Source of the DNA: UBA4416 sp035439445
Lineage (GTDB): Bacteria > Bacteroidota > Bacteroidia > B-17B0 > Aurantibacillaceae
Assembly (NCBI GenBank): GCA_035439445.1
Contig: DAORKG010000017.1
Location: 6,886-70,885 of the forward strand
Direction: 5' to 3'
Length of the DNA stretch: 64,000 bases
Shown piece by piece: positions 44,830-53,300 of the stretch. Numbering within the stretch: position 1 is the stretch's first letter; each line of letters begins with the position of its first letter. The translations under genes were made by a program, and so were the position numbers. Below the pieces are notes generated by a model. That model was not told the origin of the DNA. It made no database searches and was given only the letters and a program-made list of their open reading frames with translations.

Positions 44830-45492
44830 CTATTTTTTAGTAGAAAGATTTATTTTTTTTATTTCCTGCTCCGCCTCTGCTCTACCCCAGCTAGGATGTA
44901 AATTCGACAACGCTTTAAATGTTTTATCTTTCTCAATAACTATTTCAAATATCGGCTTGGCTTTTTTCTCACCGCCTCCCAAAGTTGGTGGTGTATTTAA
45001 AATTGCTTTGCCTTTTACAAAATGTGCTCTTGGATTTGTTTCATCCAACTTCAAAGCTTCTGCAGCAAATTTAGATGCCATTAAGCCAAACTTTTGTCCA
45101 CGTTGTGCTTTATTTACATTAATGCGTGCAGCGGCTATCATTGATTTAAGAACCATAACTTCAGAGTTATTTTTGCTAAGCGAGTCGGCCTTTCGGGCAA
45201 ATAACTCAGCTTTATCACAATAGGTATCAATCTCTTTATTTTGTTTTTCAAATGCAGCTAACACATCACATAATCCTGCATAATAAAATGGTAACCACTG
45301 ATTTTTTTCTGTCATCGCCAGTTTTTCAAAACAATTGGCTGCATAAATGAACTCACCGGCTGTCTTAGCTGATTCAAACAATGCTATATCTTTCTTAAGG
45401 TTCTCTTTAAAAGATGAGCTTTGTGAAATAATATCAATAGGAATTAACATTCCTAAAAGAGTAACTATTATAAACAATTGTATTTGTTTCAC
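44830..45492 (-). CDS. Exported TPR-like protein
   Basis: A 220-residue periplasmic protein with a signal peptide (1-23, ..IISQSSS) and helical TPR-like repeats ('AANCFEKLAMTEKNQWLPFYYAGLCDVLAAF', 'SKFAAEALKLDETNPRAHFVKGKAI'). 'TPPTLGGGEKKAKPIFE' is characteristic of this Bacteroidota family. Function unknown. The start is a GTG at 45492; the overlapping ATG two bases upstream reads into TGA. A full -7 box sits 4 nt upstream, so the mRNA is probably leaderless with a GTG start. Confidence 0.75.
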   Translation of the reverse strand: MKQIQLFIIVTLLGMLIPIDIISQSSSFKENLKKDIALFESAKTAGEFIYAANCFEKLAMTEKNQWLPFYYAGLCDVLAAFEKQNKEIDTYCDKAELFARKADSLSKNNSEVMVLKSMIAAARINVNKAQRGQKFGLMASKFAAEALKLDETNPRAHFVKGKAILNTPPTLGGGEKKAKPIFEIVIEKDKTFKALSNLHPSWGRAEAEQEIKKINLSTKK

Positions 45493-45496
45493 ATTG

Positions 45497-45504
45497 CAAA
45501 TATA
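45497..45504 (-). promoter_or_regulatory. -7 box of the TPR-like gene, 4 nt from its GTG
   Basis: TATATTTG on the minus strand. The predicted transcription start coincides with the GTG start codon at 45492. Confidence 0.7.
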
Positions 45505-45586
45505 TTTAGTTTTAAGCTATACAACGGTATTAATCGATAATTGGTGATATAAATCAAACTATATAGCGACTAAATAATGTTAATAG

Positions 45587-45617
45587 TTTGTTAATTAAAA
45601 AAATAGTCGTACATTTG
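45587..45617 (+). promoter_or_regulatory. Complete Bacteroidota promoter of the DEAD-box helicase
   Basis: A -33 TTTG (45587-45590), a 19-nt spacer and a -7 TACATTTG (45610-45617). This is the best two-part promoter in the window. Transcription should begin near 45622, leaving a leader of about 125 nt. Confidence 0.85.
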
Positions 45618-45745
45618 CACCGCAATTGATTTAATATTTGCATCCAAACATTGTAATCGCGCCTACGTCGGGCTATAAAATGATTACAGCTACTGCGGAA
45701 ATTAAATCTCTAAGCAGTTAGTAATAATAATTTAAAAAACAACAA
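45618..45745 (+). promoter_or_regulatory. Structured 5' leader of the DEAD-box helicase mRNA
   Basis: Nested complementary segments: GATTTAAT (45628-45635) with ATTAAATC (45701-45708), TGTAATC (45652-45658) with GATTACA (45682-45688), and inner GCC/GGC around ACGT (45661-45673). CCGC (45620-45623) can also pair with GCGG (45695-45698), which would compete with or cross the outer stem. Long folded leaders are known for cold-induced RNA helicase genes in other bacteria; regulation here is inferred. Confidence 0.55.
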
Positions 45746-47638
45746 ATGACATTTCAAGAATTAGGCTTGGAGCCAATGCTCCTAAAAGCCGTGACCGAGA
45801 TGGGCTTCGAGAATCCTACGCCTATCCAAGAACAAACTATTCCTCAGTTACAAGGAAAATCTACCGACATGGTAGCATTAGCACAAACAGGAACAGGAAA
45901 AACTGCAGCTTTTGGTCTGCCTTTATTAACCAAATTAAACTTAAACGATAGAAATACACAAGCGCTTGTATTAGCACCAACTCGTGAGTTATGTGTGCAA
46001 ATCAGTAAAGATTTAATCAACTATTCAAAATTCCTTAACGGATTAAAAGTAACCGCTGTATACGGTGGGGCGCCAATTATGGGACAAATCCGTGATTTAA
46101 AATCAGGTTCTCAAGTTGTGGTTGCAACTCCGGGACGTTTAATTGATTTAATCGAACGTAGAGCAATTGACTTATCTCATGTAGATGTAGTAGTATTAGA
46201 TGAAGCTGATGAGATGTTAAACATGGGCTTTAAGGATGATTTAGATGAAATTTTAAGTAATACACCTCCTACAAAAAATACTTGGTTATTCTCTGCTACA
46301 ATGCCTCGCGAAGTTGAGCGTATTGCAAGTAAATACATGGAATCTCCTTTAGAAATTTCTGTAGGTAAAAAGAATTCTGGTAACGAAAACATTCAACACA
46401 TTTACTATACTGTAAATCAACGCGATCGTTATGCTGCTTTAAAACGTATTGCCGATTTTTATCCTGATATTTTTGGTATTGTTTTCTGCCGTACAAAAGC
46501 AGAAACACAAGAAGTAGCGGATAACTTAATTAAAGACGGATATAATGCTGATGCATTGCACGGAGATTTATCTCAGGCACAACGTGATTTAGTAATGAAA
46601 CGTTTCCGTAGCCGTACATTGCAAATGTTGGTAGCTACAGATGTAGCGGCTCGTGGTATTGATGTAAATAATGTAACTCACGTTATTAACTACAACTTAC
46701 CTGAAGAAGCAGAAAACTACACGCACCGTTCAGGTCGTACTGGTCGTGCCGGTAAAACAGGTATTGCTATTGCAATCGTTACTCCACGCGAAGCAGGAAA
46801 AATCAGAGATATCGAGCGTATCATTCAAAATACTTTCACAAAAGCAGCAGTTCCTGATGGGGCAGCAGTATGTGAAAAACAATTATTTCACTTGGTAAAT
46901 AAATTACATAATGTTGAAGTAAAAGATGATGAGATTGAAAAATACCTTCCAAAAATTTATGATGAATTAAAAGATTTATCTAAGGAAGAATTAATTAAGC
47001 GTTTCGTTTCTGAAGAGTTTAACCGTTTCTACACATACTACCAAAATTCTCAAGATTTAAATATCTCTAACGAAGGTGGTAATAACGGAAAAACAACTCG
47101 TTTCTTCGTAAACATGGGTCAATTAGATGGCTTTAACCGTAATTCGATCAAAGATTTCTTAGTTGAAATTTCTAATATTCAAGGACGTATGATTTTCAAC
47201 ATTGATGTTAAAAATTCATTCTCATTCTTTGAAACAGAAAACAAATACATGGACCAATTCTTAGCTTTAAACAAAGCAGGTATTGAGTTCAATGCTCGTC
47301 CTATTAGTTTTGAGGTTTCTAAAGCAAAACCATCAGGTGGTGGTTATGGTGAAAAACGTTCATACGGTGGTGGTTCAAGAGAAGACGGACGCCGTGGAGA
47401 AAGACGTTCATTTGGAGGTTCTAGAGAAGGTGGCGAGCGCCGTTCTTATGGTGGAGGCGAAAAACGCTCATACTCAGGAGGCGGAGAGCGTCGTTCATCT
47501 TTTGGTGGAAACCGTGAAGGTGGAGAACGTAAATCTTACGGAAGTGGAGAAAAACGTTCGTTTGACAGAGCAGGAAATGAAAAAACTTTTAGTGGTAATC
47601 GCGAAGGCAGTGAACGCAGAAAACGTTTTTCTAAATAA
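45746..47638 (+). CDS. deaD: DEAD-box ATP-dependent RNA helicase (DeaD/CsdA type)
   Basis: A 630-residue RNA helicase of ribosome assembly and cold adaptation. Q motif 'FENPTPIQEQ' (21-30), motif I 'AQTGTGKT' (46-53), 'APTREL', 'ATPGR', DEAD (151-154), 'SAT' (182-184), 'ATDVAARGID' and 'HRSGRTGR' (326-333) are all intact. A DbpA-like RNA-binding (RRM) domain lies at about 455-535. The tail (about 540-630) is a low-complexity run of Gly, Ser, Arg and Tyr with repeated 'RRSYGGG' and 'EKRSY', an RGG-like RNA-binding tail. A long structured leader precedes the ATG. Confidence 0.96.
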   Translation: MTFQELGLEPMLLKAVTEMGFENPTPIQEQTIPQLQGKSTDMVALAQTGTGKTAAFGLPLLTKLNLNDRNTQALVLAPTRELCVQISKDLINYSKFLNGLKVTAVYGGAPIMGQIRDLKSGSQVVVATPGRLIDLIERRAIDLSHVDVVVLDEADEMLNMGFKDDLDEILSNTPPTKNTWLFSATMPREVERIASKYMESPLEISVGKKNSGNENIQHIYYTVNQRDRYAALKRIADFYPDIFGIVFCRTKAETQEVADNLIKDGYNADALHGDLSQAQRDLVMKRFRSRTLQMLVATDVAARGIDVNNVTHVINYNLPEEAENYTHRSGRTGRAGKTGIAIAIVTPREAGKIRDIERIIQNTFTKAAVPDGAAVCEKQLFHLVNKLHNVEVKDDEIEKYLPKIYDELKDLSKEELIKRFVSEEFNRFYTYYQNSQDLNISNEGGNNGKTTRFFVNMGQLDGFNRNSIKDFLVEISNIQGRMIFNIDVKNSFSFFETENKYMDQFLALNKAGIEFNARPISFEVSKAKPSGGGYGEKRSYGGGSREDGRRGERRSFGGSREGGERRSYGGGEKRSYSGGGERRSSFGGNREGGERKSYGSGEKRSFDRAGNEKTFSGNREGSERRKRFSK

Positions 47639-47694
47639 AATTTAGATAAAATTTGGGCGCAAGTATAAGATTTTCCGAAAAAAACATACATTTT

Positions 47695-47725
47695 TTTGTG
47701 GGTTAAAAAAGAAATACTATATTTG
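47695..47725 (+). promoter_or_regulatory. Promoter of the rpmB operon
   Basis: -33 TTTG (47695-47698), a 19-nt spacer and -7 TATATTTG (47718-47725). The short leader up to 47768 starts with a small CCC/GGG hairpin (47729-47741). Confidence 0.8.
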
Positions 47726-47767
47726 CGTCCCCATTTTAAGGGAAAACACATTTAATTAAATAATAGC

Positions 47768-48004
47768 ATGTCACGTATTTGTCAATTAACAGGTAAAAAA
47801 GCGATGAAAGGAAACCACGTTTCTTTCTCTAATACTAAAACTCGTCGCCAATTTAAAGTAAACTTAAAAACTAAGAAGTTTTTTGTTCCAGAAACTGGTG
47901 AGTGGGTAACACTTCGTGTTTCTACATCAGCTATCAAGAATATTAACAAAAAAGGAATTTTTGCTTGTTTAAAAGACGCTGTAGAAGGCGGAATTTTAGC
48001 TTAA
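47768..48004 (+). CDS. rpmB: 50S ribosomal protein L28
   Basis: A 78-residue large-subunit protein. The L28 pattern is plain: 'MSRICQLTGKKAMKGNHVSFSNTKTRRQFKVNLKTKKF', then 'WVTLRVSTSAIKNINKKG'. It is the first gene of the phylum-typical rpmB-rpmG-DUF4295 operon and is driven by the full promoter at 47695-47725. It has only one zinc-ligand-type Cys near the start, so it is not the zinc-binding form. Confidence 0.97.
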   Translation: MSRICQLTGKKAMKGNHVSFSNTKTRRQFKVNLKTKKFFVPETGEWVTLRVSTSAIKNINKKGIFACLKDAVEGGILA

Positions 48005-48025
48005 TTCAATAAATAACAGAAGAAA

Positions 48026-48208
48026 ATGGCAAAGAAAGGTAATAGAATTCAAGTAATTTTAGAGTGCACAGAGCACAAAGACAGTGGTAAACACGGAACT
48101 TCTCGTTACATCACTACAAAAAACAAAAAGAACACTCCTGATAGAATTGAGTTGAAAAAATACAACCCAATTTTAAAGAAAATGACTGTTCACAAAGAAA
48201 TTAAATAA
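48026..48208 (+). CDS. rpmG: 50S ribosomal protein L33
   Basis: A 60-residue large-subunit protein: 'MAKKGNRIQVILECTEHKDSGK', then 'RYITTKNKKNTPDRIELKKYNPIL'. Only one of the four cysteines of zinc-binding L33 remains (Cys14), so it is the zinc-free form. It lies 21 bases after rpmB. Confidence 0.97.
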   Translation: MAKKGNRIQVILECTEHKDSGKHGTSRYITTKNKKNTPDRIELKKYNPILKKMTVHKEIK

Positions 48209-48228
48209 TCCATTAAAATTAAGATACA

Positions 48229-48381
48229 ATGGCAAAGAAGGTAGTTGCAACGTTAAAAACTGGTAAAGGAAATAGCTTTACAAAAGTTATTAAAGTAATT
48301 AAGTCGCCAAAAACTGGTGCTTATGCTTTTAGAGAAGAAATCGTTCAAAACGAATTAGTAGCAGATTTTTTAAAGAAATAA
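48229..48381 (+). CDS. DUF4295 family small protein
   Basis: A 50-residue basic protein, 'MAKKVVATLKTGKGNSFTKV...KSPKTGAYAFREEIV...VADFLKK'. DUF4295 proteins are specific to Bacteroidota and sit between rpmG and ftsY, as here. The size, high Lys content and position suggest a ribosome-associated protein, but this is unproven. It starts 20 bases after rpmG and ends just before a terminator. Confidence 0.92.
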   Translation: MAKKVVATLKTGKGNSFTKVIKVIKSPKTGAYAFREEIVQNELVADFLKK

Positions 48382-48401
48382 TTTGCTTTACAAAAAATAC
48401 T

Positions 48402-48433
48402 AAAAGCTTCTTCCGAAACGGAGAAGCTTTTTT
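48402..48433 (+). terminator. Terminator of the rpmB-rpmG-DUF4295 operon
   Basis: AAAAGCTTCT(T)CCG / CGGAGAAGCTTTT stem with one bulged T and a 3-nt loop, then T6. It lies 20 bases past the DUF4295 stop. Confidence 0.85.
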
Positions 48434-48447
48434 GTTTTTGAGATATA

Positions 48448-48494
48448 AACCCTGCCAGAGTTATAGCAATAATTACAATAACTCTGACAGGGTT
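48448..48494. repeat. Long near-perfect hairpin (CCTGxCAG...CTGxCAGG) upstream of ftsY
   Basis: AACCCTGCCAGAGTTAT pairs with ATAACTCTGACAGGGTT over 17 bp with a single mismatch and a 13-nt loop. It is distinct from the terminator 15 bases upstream, GC-richer than its surroundings and lacks a T-run. It looks like a REP/MITE-type palindromic element; the ftsY -7 box follows 25 bases later. Confidence 0.7.
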
Positions 48495-48518
48495 CTGCAC
48501 AACAACAATATATTTTAA

Positions 48519-48526
48519 TACATTTG
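48519..48526 (+). promoter_or_regulatory. -7 box of ftsY
   Basis: TACATTTG, a full consensus match, 18 nt before the ATG at 48545. Confidence 0.7.
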
Positions 48527-48544
48527 TAGCCACTAAACACAACT

Positions 48545-49525
48545 ATGGGATTTTTCGATAAATTATTTGGCAAAAAAGAAAAGGAAACGTTAAACGAAGG
48601 TTTATCAAAAACCAAGGAAAGTTTTTTTGGCAAACTGGCAAAAGCTGTTGCCGGAAAATCTACCGTTGATGCCGATGTATTAGATAATTTAGAAGAAGTT
48701 TTAATTACTGGAGATGTTGGTGTAAGTACCACTCTAAAAATCATTAAACGTATTGAAGACCGTGTTGCCAAAGATAAATATGTTGGAACTAGCGAATTAA
48801 ATAATGTTTTAAAAGAAGAGGTTGCTGCCTTATTAACAGAAAACAATTCTACTGACGCCGTATCGTTTGAAATCCCAAAATTACCGCCTCAAGCTAATGG
48901 TGAAAAAACGCCTTATGTGATTATGGTGGTTGGTGTTAATGGTGTTGGTAAAACAACTACAATCGGAAAACTATCTCATCAGTTTAAAACAGCAGGTTAT
49001 AAGGTAGTTTTAGGTGCGGCAGATACATTTAGAGCTGCTGCTGTTGAACAATTAACTATCTGGAGTCAACGCGTTGGTGTAGATATCGTATCTCAGGGTA
49101 TGAATGCCGATCCGGCCAGCGTTGCATTTGATACATTAAGTAGTGCCAAAGCAAAAGGCGCAGATGTAGTAATTATTGATACTGCAGGGCGTTTACATAA
49201 TAAGATTAACTTAATGAATGAGTTAACCAAAATCAAAAACGTGATGAAGAAAGTGATTCCTGACGCTCCTCACGATGTGTTATTAGTTTTGGATGCCAGT
49301 ACCGGACAAAACGCCATTGAACAATGTAAACAATTTACTGCTGCTACAGATGTTAGCGCTTTAGCATTAACCAAATTAGACGGTACAGCTAAAGGTGGTG
49401 TTGTTATTGGCATTTCAGACGAATTTAAAATTCCTGTTAAATACATTGGTGTTGGCGAAAAAATGGAAGACTTACAGGTTTTCAATCGTACTGAGTTTGT
49501 AGATAGCTTGTTTAGTCAGAACTAA
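48545..49525 (+). CDS. ftsY: Signal recognition particle receptor FtsY
   Basis: The SRP-dependent GTPase that docks ribosomes at the inner membrane for co-translational insertion. The 326-residue protein has a short basic N-domain start (MGFFDKLFGKKEKE), an NG core with P-loop 'GVNGVGKTTT' (130-139), 'DTFRAAAVEQL' (160-170), 'DTAGRLHNK' (212-220) and 'TKLDGTAKGG' (276-285). The long acidic A-domain of Escherichia coli FtsY is missing, as in most Bacteroidota. The next gene begins 3 bases after the stop. Confidence 0.97.
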   Translation: MGFFDKLFGKKEKETLNEGLSKTKESFFGKLAKAVAGKSTVDADVLDNLEEVLITGDVGVSTTLKIIKRIEDRVAKDKYVGTSELNNVLKEEVAALLTENNSTDAVSFEIPKLPPQANGEKTPYVIMVVGVNGVGKTTTIGKLSHQFKTAGYKVVLGAADTFRAAAVEQLTIWSQRVGVDIVSQGMNADPASVAFDTLSSAKAKGADVVIIDTAGRLHNKINLMNELTKIKNVMKKVIPDAPHDVLLVLDASTGQNAIEQCKQFTAATDVSALALTKLDGTAKGGVVIGISDEFKIPVKYIGVGEKMEDLQVFNRTEFVDSLFSQN

Positions 49526-49528
49526 TTC

Positions 49529-50272
49529 ATGAAATTCTTTTATTGCATATTAATTAGTTTGATTAATTATTACGCAATTTCACAAAACAATTTAGTTTCT
49601 ATAAAAGGAATTGTATTTTGTGATATAGATAGTGAAAGAGTTGAAAATGCACTTGTTCACCTAAAACTAAGTAATGGTGACATACTTGAACATAAAACAA
49701 ATAGTTTTGGAGAATATAATTTTAATGTAAAAGTCGACACATCTCTGTTATTTTCAATTTCAGTTGCCACTGATAAATCAACGAAATCAAAATCCAGTAC
49801 AAAATGTGGTTTTCTTGCTTCTTCGGATATTGGAAAAGGAAAATTAGAACTTAGCAATAATTATATTAAAGATTTTAAATTAAACCGTATTTCATGTTGC
49901 GGTATGTCTTTCCCAAAACTAATTTTCAATCAAAATTCTATCTCATTGTGTATCGACTCTTTGGCAAAAAAAGATTCCATTCAATATTATAATGCAGATA
50001 ACTCCATTAGTTTTTTGTACGAATTATTAAATGGTAATCCAACTATAGTAATTGAAATGGGTGGGCATGCGTCTTCTATTGAAAAAAACAAGCGGTTATT
50101 ATCCCTTTATAGAGCTGAATTGATAAGAGAAATGTTAGTTGTTAAGGGAATTAATAGAAAGAGAATTGAAATTAAAGGTTGGGGAAGTAAAAAACAACTA
50201 ATAAGCAAAAACATCAGAAGAAAAACTAGCCCTACATCAAAAAAACCAACGAGTTGTTTTACGAATTATTAG
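49529..50272 (+). CDS. OmpA-family protein with carboxypeptidase-regulatory-like domain; C-terminus frameshifted
   Basis: As it reads, 247 residues. Signal peptide 1-18, a regulatory-type beta-sandwich (about 22-80, 'VSIKGIVFCDIDSERVENALVHLKL...NSFGEYNF'), then an OmpA-type peptidoglycan-binding domain (about 140-230, 'IVIEMGGHASSIEKNKRLLSLYRAELIREMLVVKGINRKRIEIKGWG'). The normal OmpA ending is lost: after 'GSKKQLISKN' the frame gives an Arg/Lys/Thr/Ser-rich tail. In the next frame the expected ending 'NQRVVLRIISWDF' appears and stops at 50291. Removing one A from the A5 run at 50207-50211 restores it. The intact protein would be 49529-50291 and anchor to peptidoglycan in the periplasm. Confidence 0.78.
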   Translation: MKFFYCILISLINYYAISQNNLVSIKGIVFCDIDSERVENALVHLKLSNGDILEHKTNSFGEYNFNVKVDTSLLFSISVATDKSTKSKSSTKCGFLASSDIGKGKLELSNNYIKDFKLNRISCCGMSFPKLIFNQNSISLCIDSLAKKDSIQYYNADNSISFLYELLNGNPTIVIEMGGHASSIEKNKRLLSLYRAELIREMLVVKGINRKRIEIKGWGSKKQLISKNIRRKTSPTSKKPTSCFTNY

Positions 50273-50291
50273 CTGGGATTTTAAAGAATAA
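50207..50291 (+). other. Frameshift site and displaced C-terminus of the OmpA domain
   Basis: The A5 run (50207-50211) marks the shift. The frame starting at 50211 reads T-S-E-E-K-L-A-L-H-Q-K-N-Q-R-V-V-L-R-I-I-S-W-D-F and stops at 50289-50291. This is the typical end of an OmpA domain, so the loss of frame is recent or a sequence error. Confidence 0.75.
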
Positions 50292-50381
50292 CTGCCTCTA
50301 ACTCTGCTTGTAGCTTTTTATATAATTTACATTATATTAATAAAGTTTTTTGTATCTTTCTATTGTACTAAATCTCTTTTT

Positions 50382-53300
50382 ATGCTATCACTAATTCTTA
50401 GATTAAAACTATCTATTGCTATCATATTAATTATAATAGCCTCTGTTAACTTACAAGCTCAAAAAAAATACCCAAGTTTATTATGGGAAATTACAGGCAA
50501 TGGTTTAAGTAAACCATCATACCTATATGGCACCATGCACGTAAGTAGCAAACTAGCCTATCACCTATCCGATTCGTTTTACGATGCGCTTACTGGAGTT
50601 AATATTGTTGGACTAGAATCTAATCCTGATCAATGGCTTAAAAACATGAAAGACATTGGTTTATTAGAGCAACTAATCAATCCTAACACATACGCTAGCA
50701 ATAACTTTTATAAAGATGCTTTTAAGATTGATATACCAGATAATAAACACTATCAGGAAATTTTAGCAAATGATCCCGACATCATTAATAATTTATTATA
50801 CAGAAATAATAGTTACAAAAATGATCACGAAGAATCTACTTATATAGATTTATTTATTTACAAAGCAGGTTCAAAACTGGATAAAAAAATTGTAAGCCTC
50901 GAAGATTTTAAAGAGTCATTAATTATGGCCACTAAGAGTTCAGTTAGAAACCCAAACGAAAAATATGACGAGAGCAAAAGCAAAATAGATTACTACAAAG
51001 TTCAAAACGAAATAAATGATGCCTACCGTTCAGGTGATTTGGATGCGATTGACAGTTTAACTCAGTTAACCTATACTACAAAAAACACTCAAAAATATTT
51101 AATTGAAGATCGAAATATAATCCTAGCTCACAATATCGATTCAATTTGTAAAACAGGAAACAGCATATTTGCAGGAATTGGAGCTGCTCATTTACCAGGC
51201 AAAAACGGCGCAATTGAAATTCTTCGAAAAATGGGCTACAAACTTCGTCCTGTTTCCAACATTGCTACAAAAAAAGGCGATAAACAAAAAGAAAAAATAG
51301 AAGCTATTGTTAAGAAATGGCCTGTTTCCAAACATTACTCCAGTGATTCACTTTATTCATTTGAAACATATGAAGAGCCTGTAACTTTGGCTAGCCTCAA
51401 AGGATATTGGTTTGCCCTAACTACAGATATGGCAAATGGCTCCTATTATATTGTTGCCCGTCAGGTAACCCACGCATCAATGAATAACTACGATGCAGAT
51501 AAACTAAGTTTTAAAATAGATAGTTTATTATACGAAAGTATTCCCGGAAAAATAATTTCAAAAAAAGAATTCACTACCCCTTCAGGGATAAAAGCATTCG
51601 ACATTGTAAACAAAACAAAACGCGGAGATGTTCAACGTTATCATATTTACTTTACAGTTGATGAAATGATTGTTTTTAAAATGAGTGGTAAAGGCAACTA
51701 TGTTCAGGGCCCGGAAGGAAACAGATTTTTTAGTTCCATAAAATTTGCTGAACAAAAAAACAACCAAACAATCACCTTTTCACCTAAAACAAAGGGCTTT
51801 AGTGTAAATATTCCTACAAACTTTAAATATATCAGCAATAAAAGAACCGGGGAACAAGGTTTAGCTGAAGAATTATCTTCGTATGATGTTAAAACCAAAA
51901 ACACTTACGGTGTGATGCATTATTTTTATCATGATTACAATTACTTGGAAGAAGACACCTTTGAATTAAATTTATTATGCAACAGTACCTTAAAAAATTT
52001 CAATTACACTGTAAGTATTAACCGAGAATTAACTCGTGAACAAAATCTTTCATGTATTAATTTTTCGGGAACAAATAGTACTCTAAATAAAACTATGTAT
52101 GGCAAACTATTTATTAAAGGAGTACACTATTATTTAGTTTATGCACTTGTAAATAATCAAGACCCAAAACCACAAGATTATTTTAATTCATTTAAATTAA
52201 TAGATTTCAAGCATATTAATGAACTTAAAACTATTACCGATGATGACTTTGCATTTACTGTTGTAGATGAAATTGTTCCTGAAGATCGAAATCAATTACA
52301 AGAAGGTTTAAAAGACTTTTATGCAGAAATTCAAAAGGAAAAAGATAAAAAACTCATCAGTAATGCATATAGTTATAACTCAAAATCAAAATCATATTAT
52401 TCTCCTTCATCGGGTGAACATGTGAATATTGATTTTGAAAAATACAATGATTATGATTACAGAGATTCTACTGAATTTTGGGACAACCTTAAAAAATATG
52501 TCAAGAATAACAACACGTTTATCGTATCAAATCCTGTATTTAGTAAAACCGGAAAAACAGAATCTTTGGAGCTAACCTTAAAAGATACAGCATGTTCCAA
52601 TATTATTAAAAGAAAGTATATTTTACGAGACGGTGTTATTTTTACATTAACAGCCATTTGCGATTCTACAATTGGAACAACAGGTTGGACGGATGGTTTC
52701 TTAAAATCATTCAAACACAAAGACACTGTAATTTCAAAACCTATTTATGAAAATAAAACAGCTACCTTATTTAAAGATTTATGTTCATCTGATACTACTC
52801 TAAAATATGCAGCCAAACAATCTTTATCAGCCATTGTTATAGACAAAAAATTCTCAAAACAAGTTATTGATTTCCTTAAAACTCCTGAGTTTTTAAAACT
52901 GGATGAAGAATCAAGAGCTATGTTACTAGTAAATGGAGGGACATTAGAGGATGAAGGAATAATACCAGTTTATAAAAATTTATACAATTACTACGAAGAC
53001 AGCAGCTACATTCAAATATGTATCATCAAAGGCCTGGGCTTTTTAAAAACAAAAAACAGTTATAATACCATATTTGAATTATTAAAAAACAAAACGCCAT
53101 TAACCGGTAGTGAAGAAAATATTACAGATATTCTCAGCCCGTTGTACGATTCTCTTCAGCTTTGCTCAAATTATTTCCCATCATTATTCTCGTTAACATC
53201 ATTTGAAGAATACAAAACACCTATCTATAAATTATTTGCTGATTTAGTAATAAGAGGCATTATTTCTAAAGAAAAATACCTTGCTAATGTCCCTAATCTA

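Noticed and set aside
47283..47645. Overlapping plus-strand frame of 120 residues at the 3' end of the helicase gene
   Set aside because: It arises from the Gly/Arg/Ser-rich repeats read in another frame and is Val/Glu-rich low-complexity sequence.
48448..48494. Hairpin upstream of ftsY as a riboswitch or second terminator
   Set aside because: It lies upstream of the ftsY -7 box, so it is not in that leader, and it has no T-run; a palindromic repeat is the better reading.
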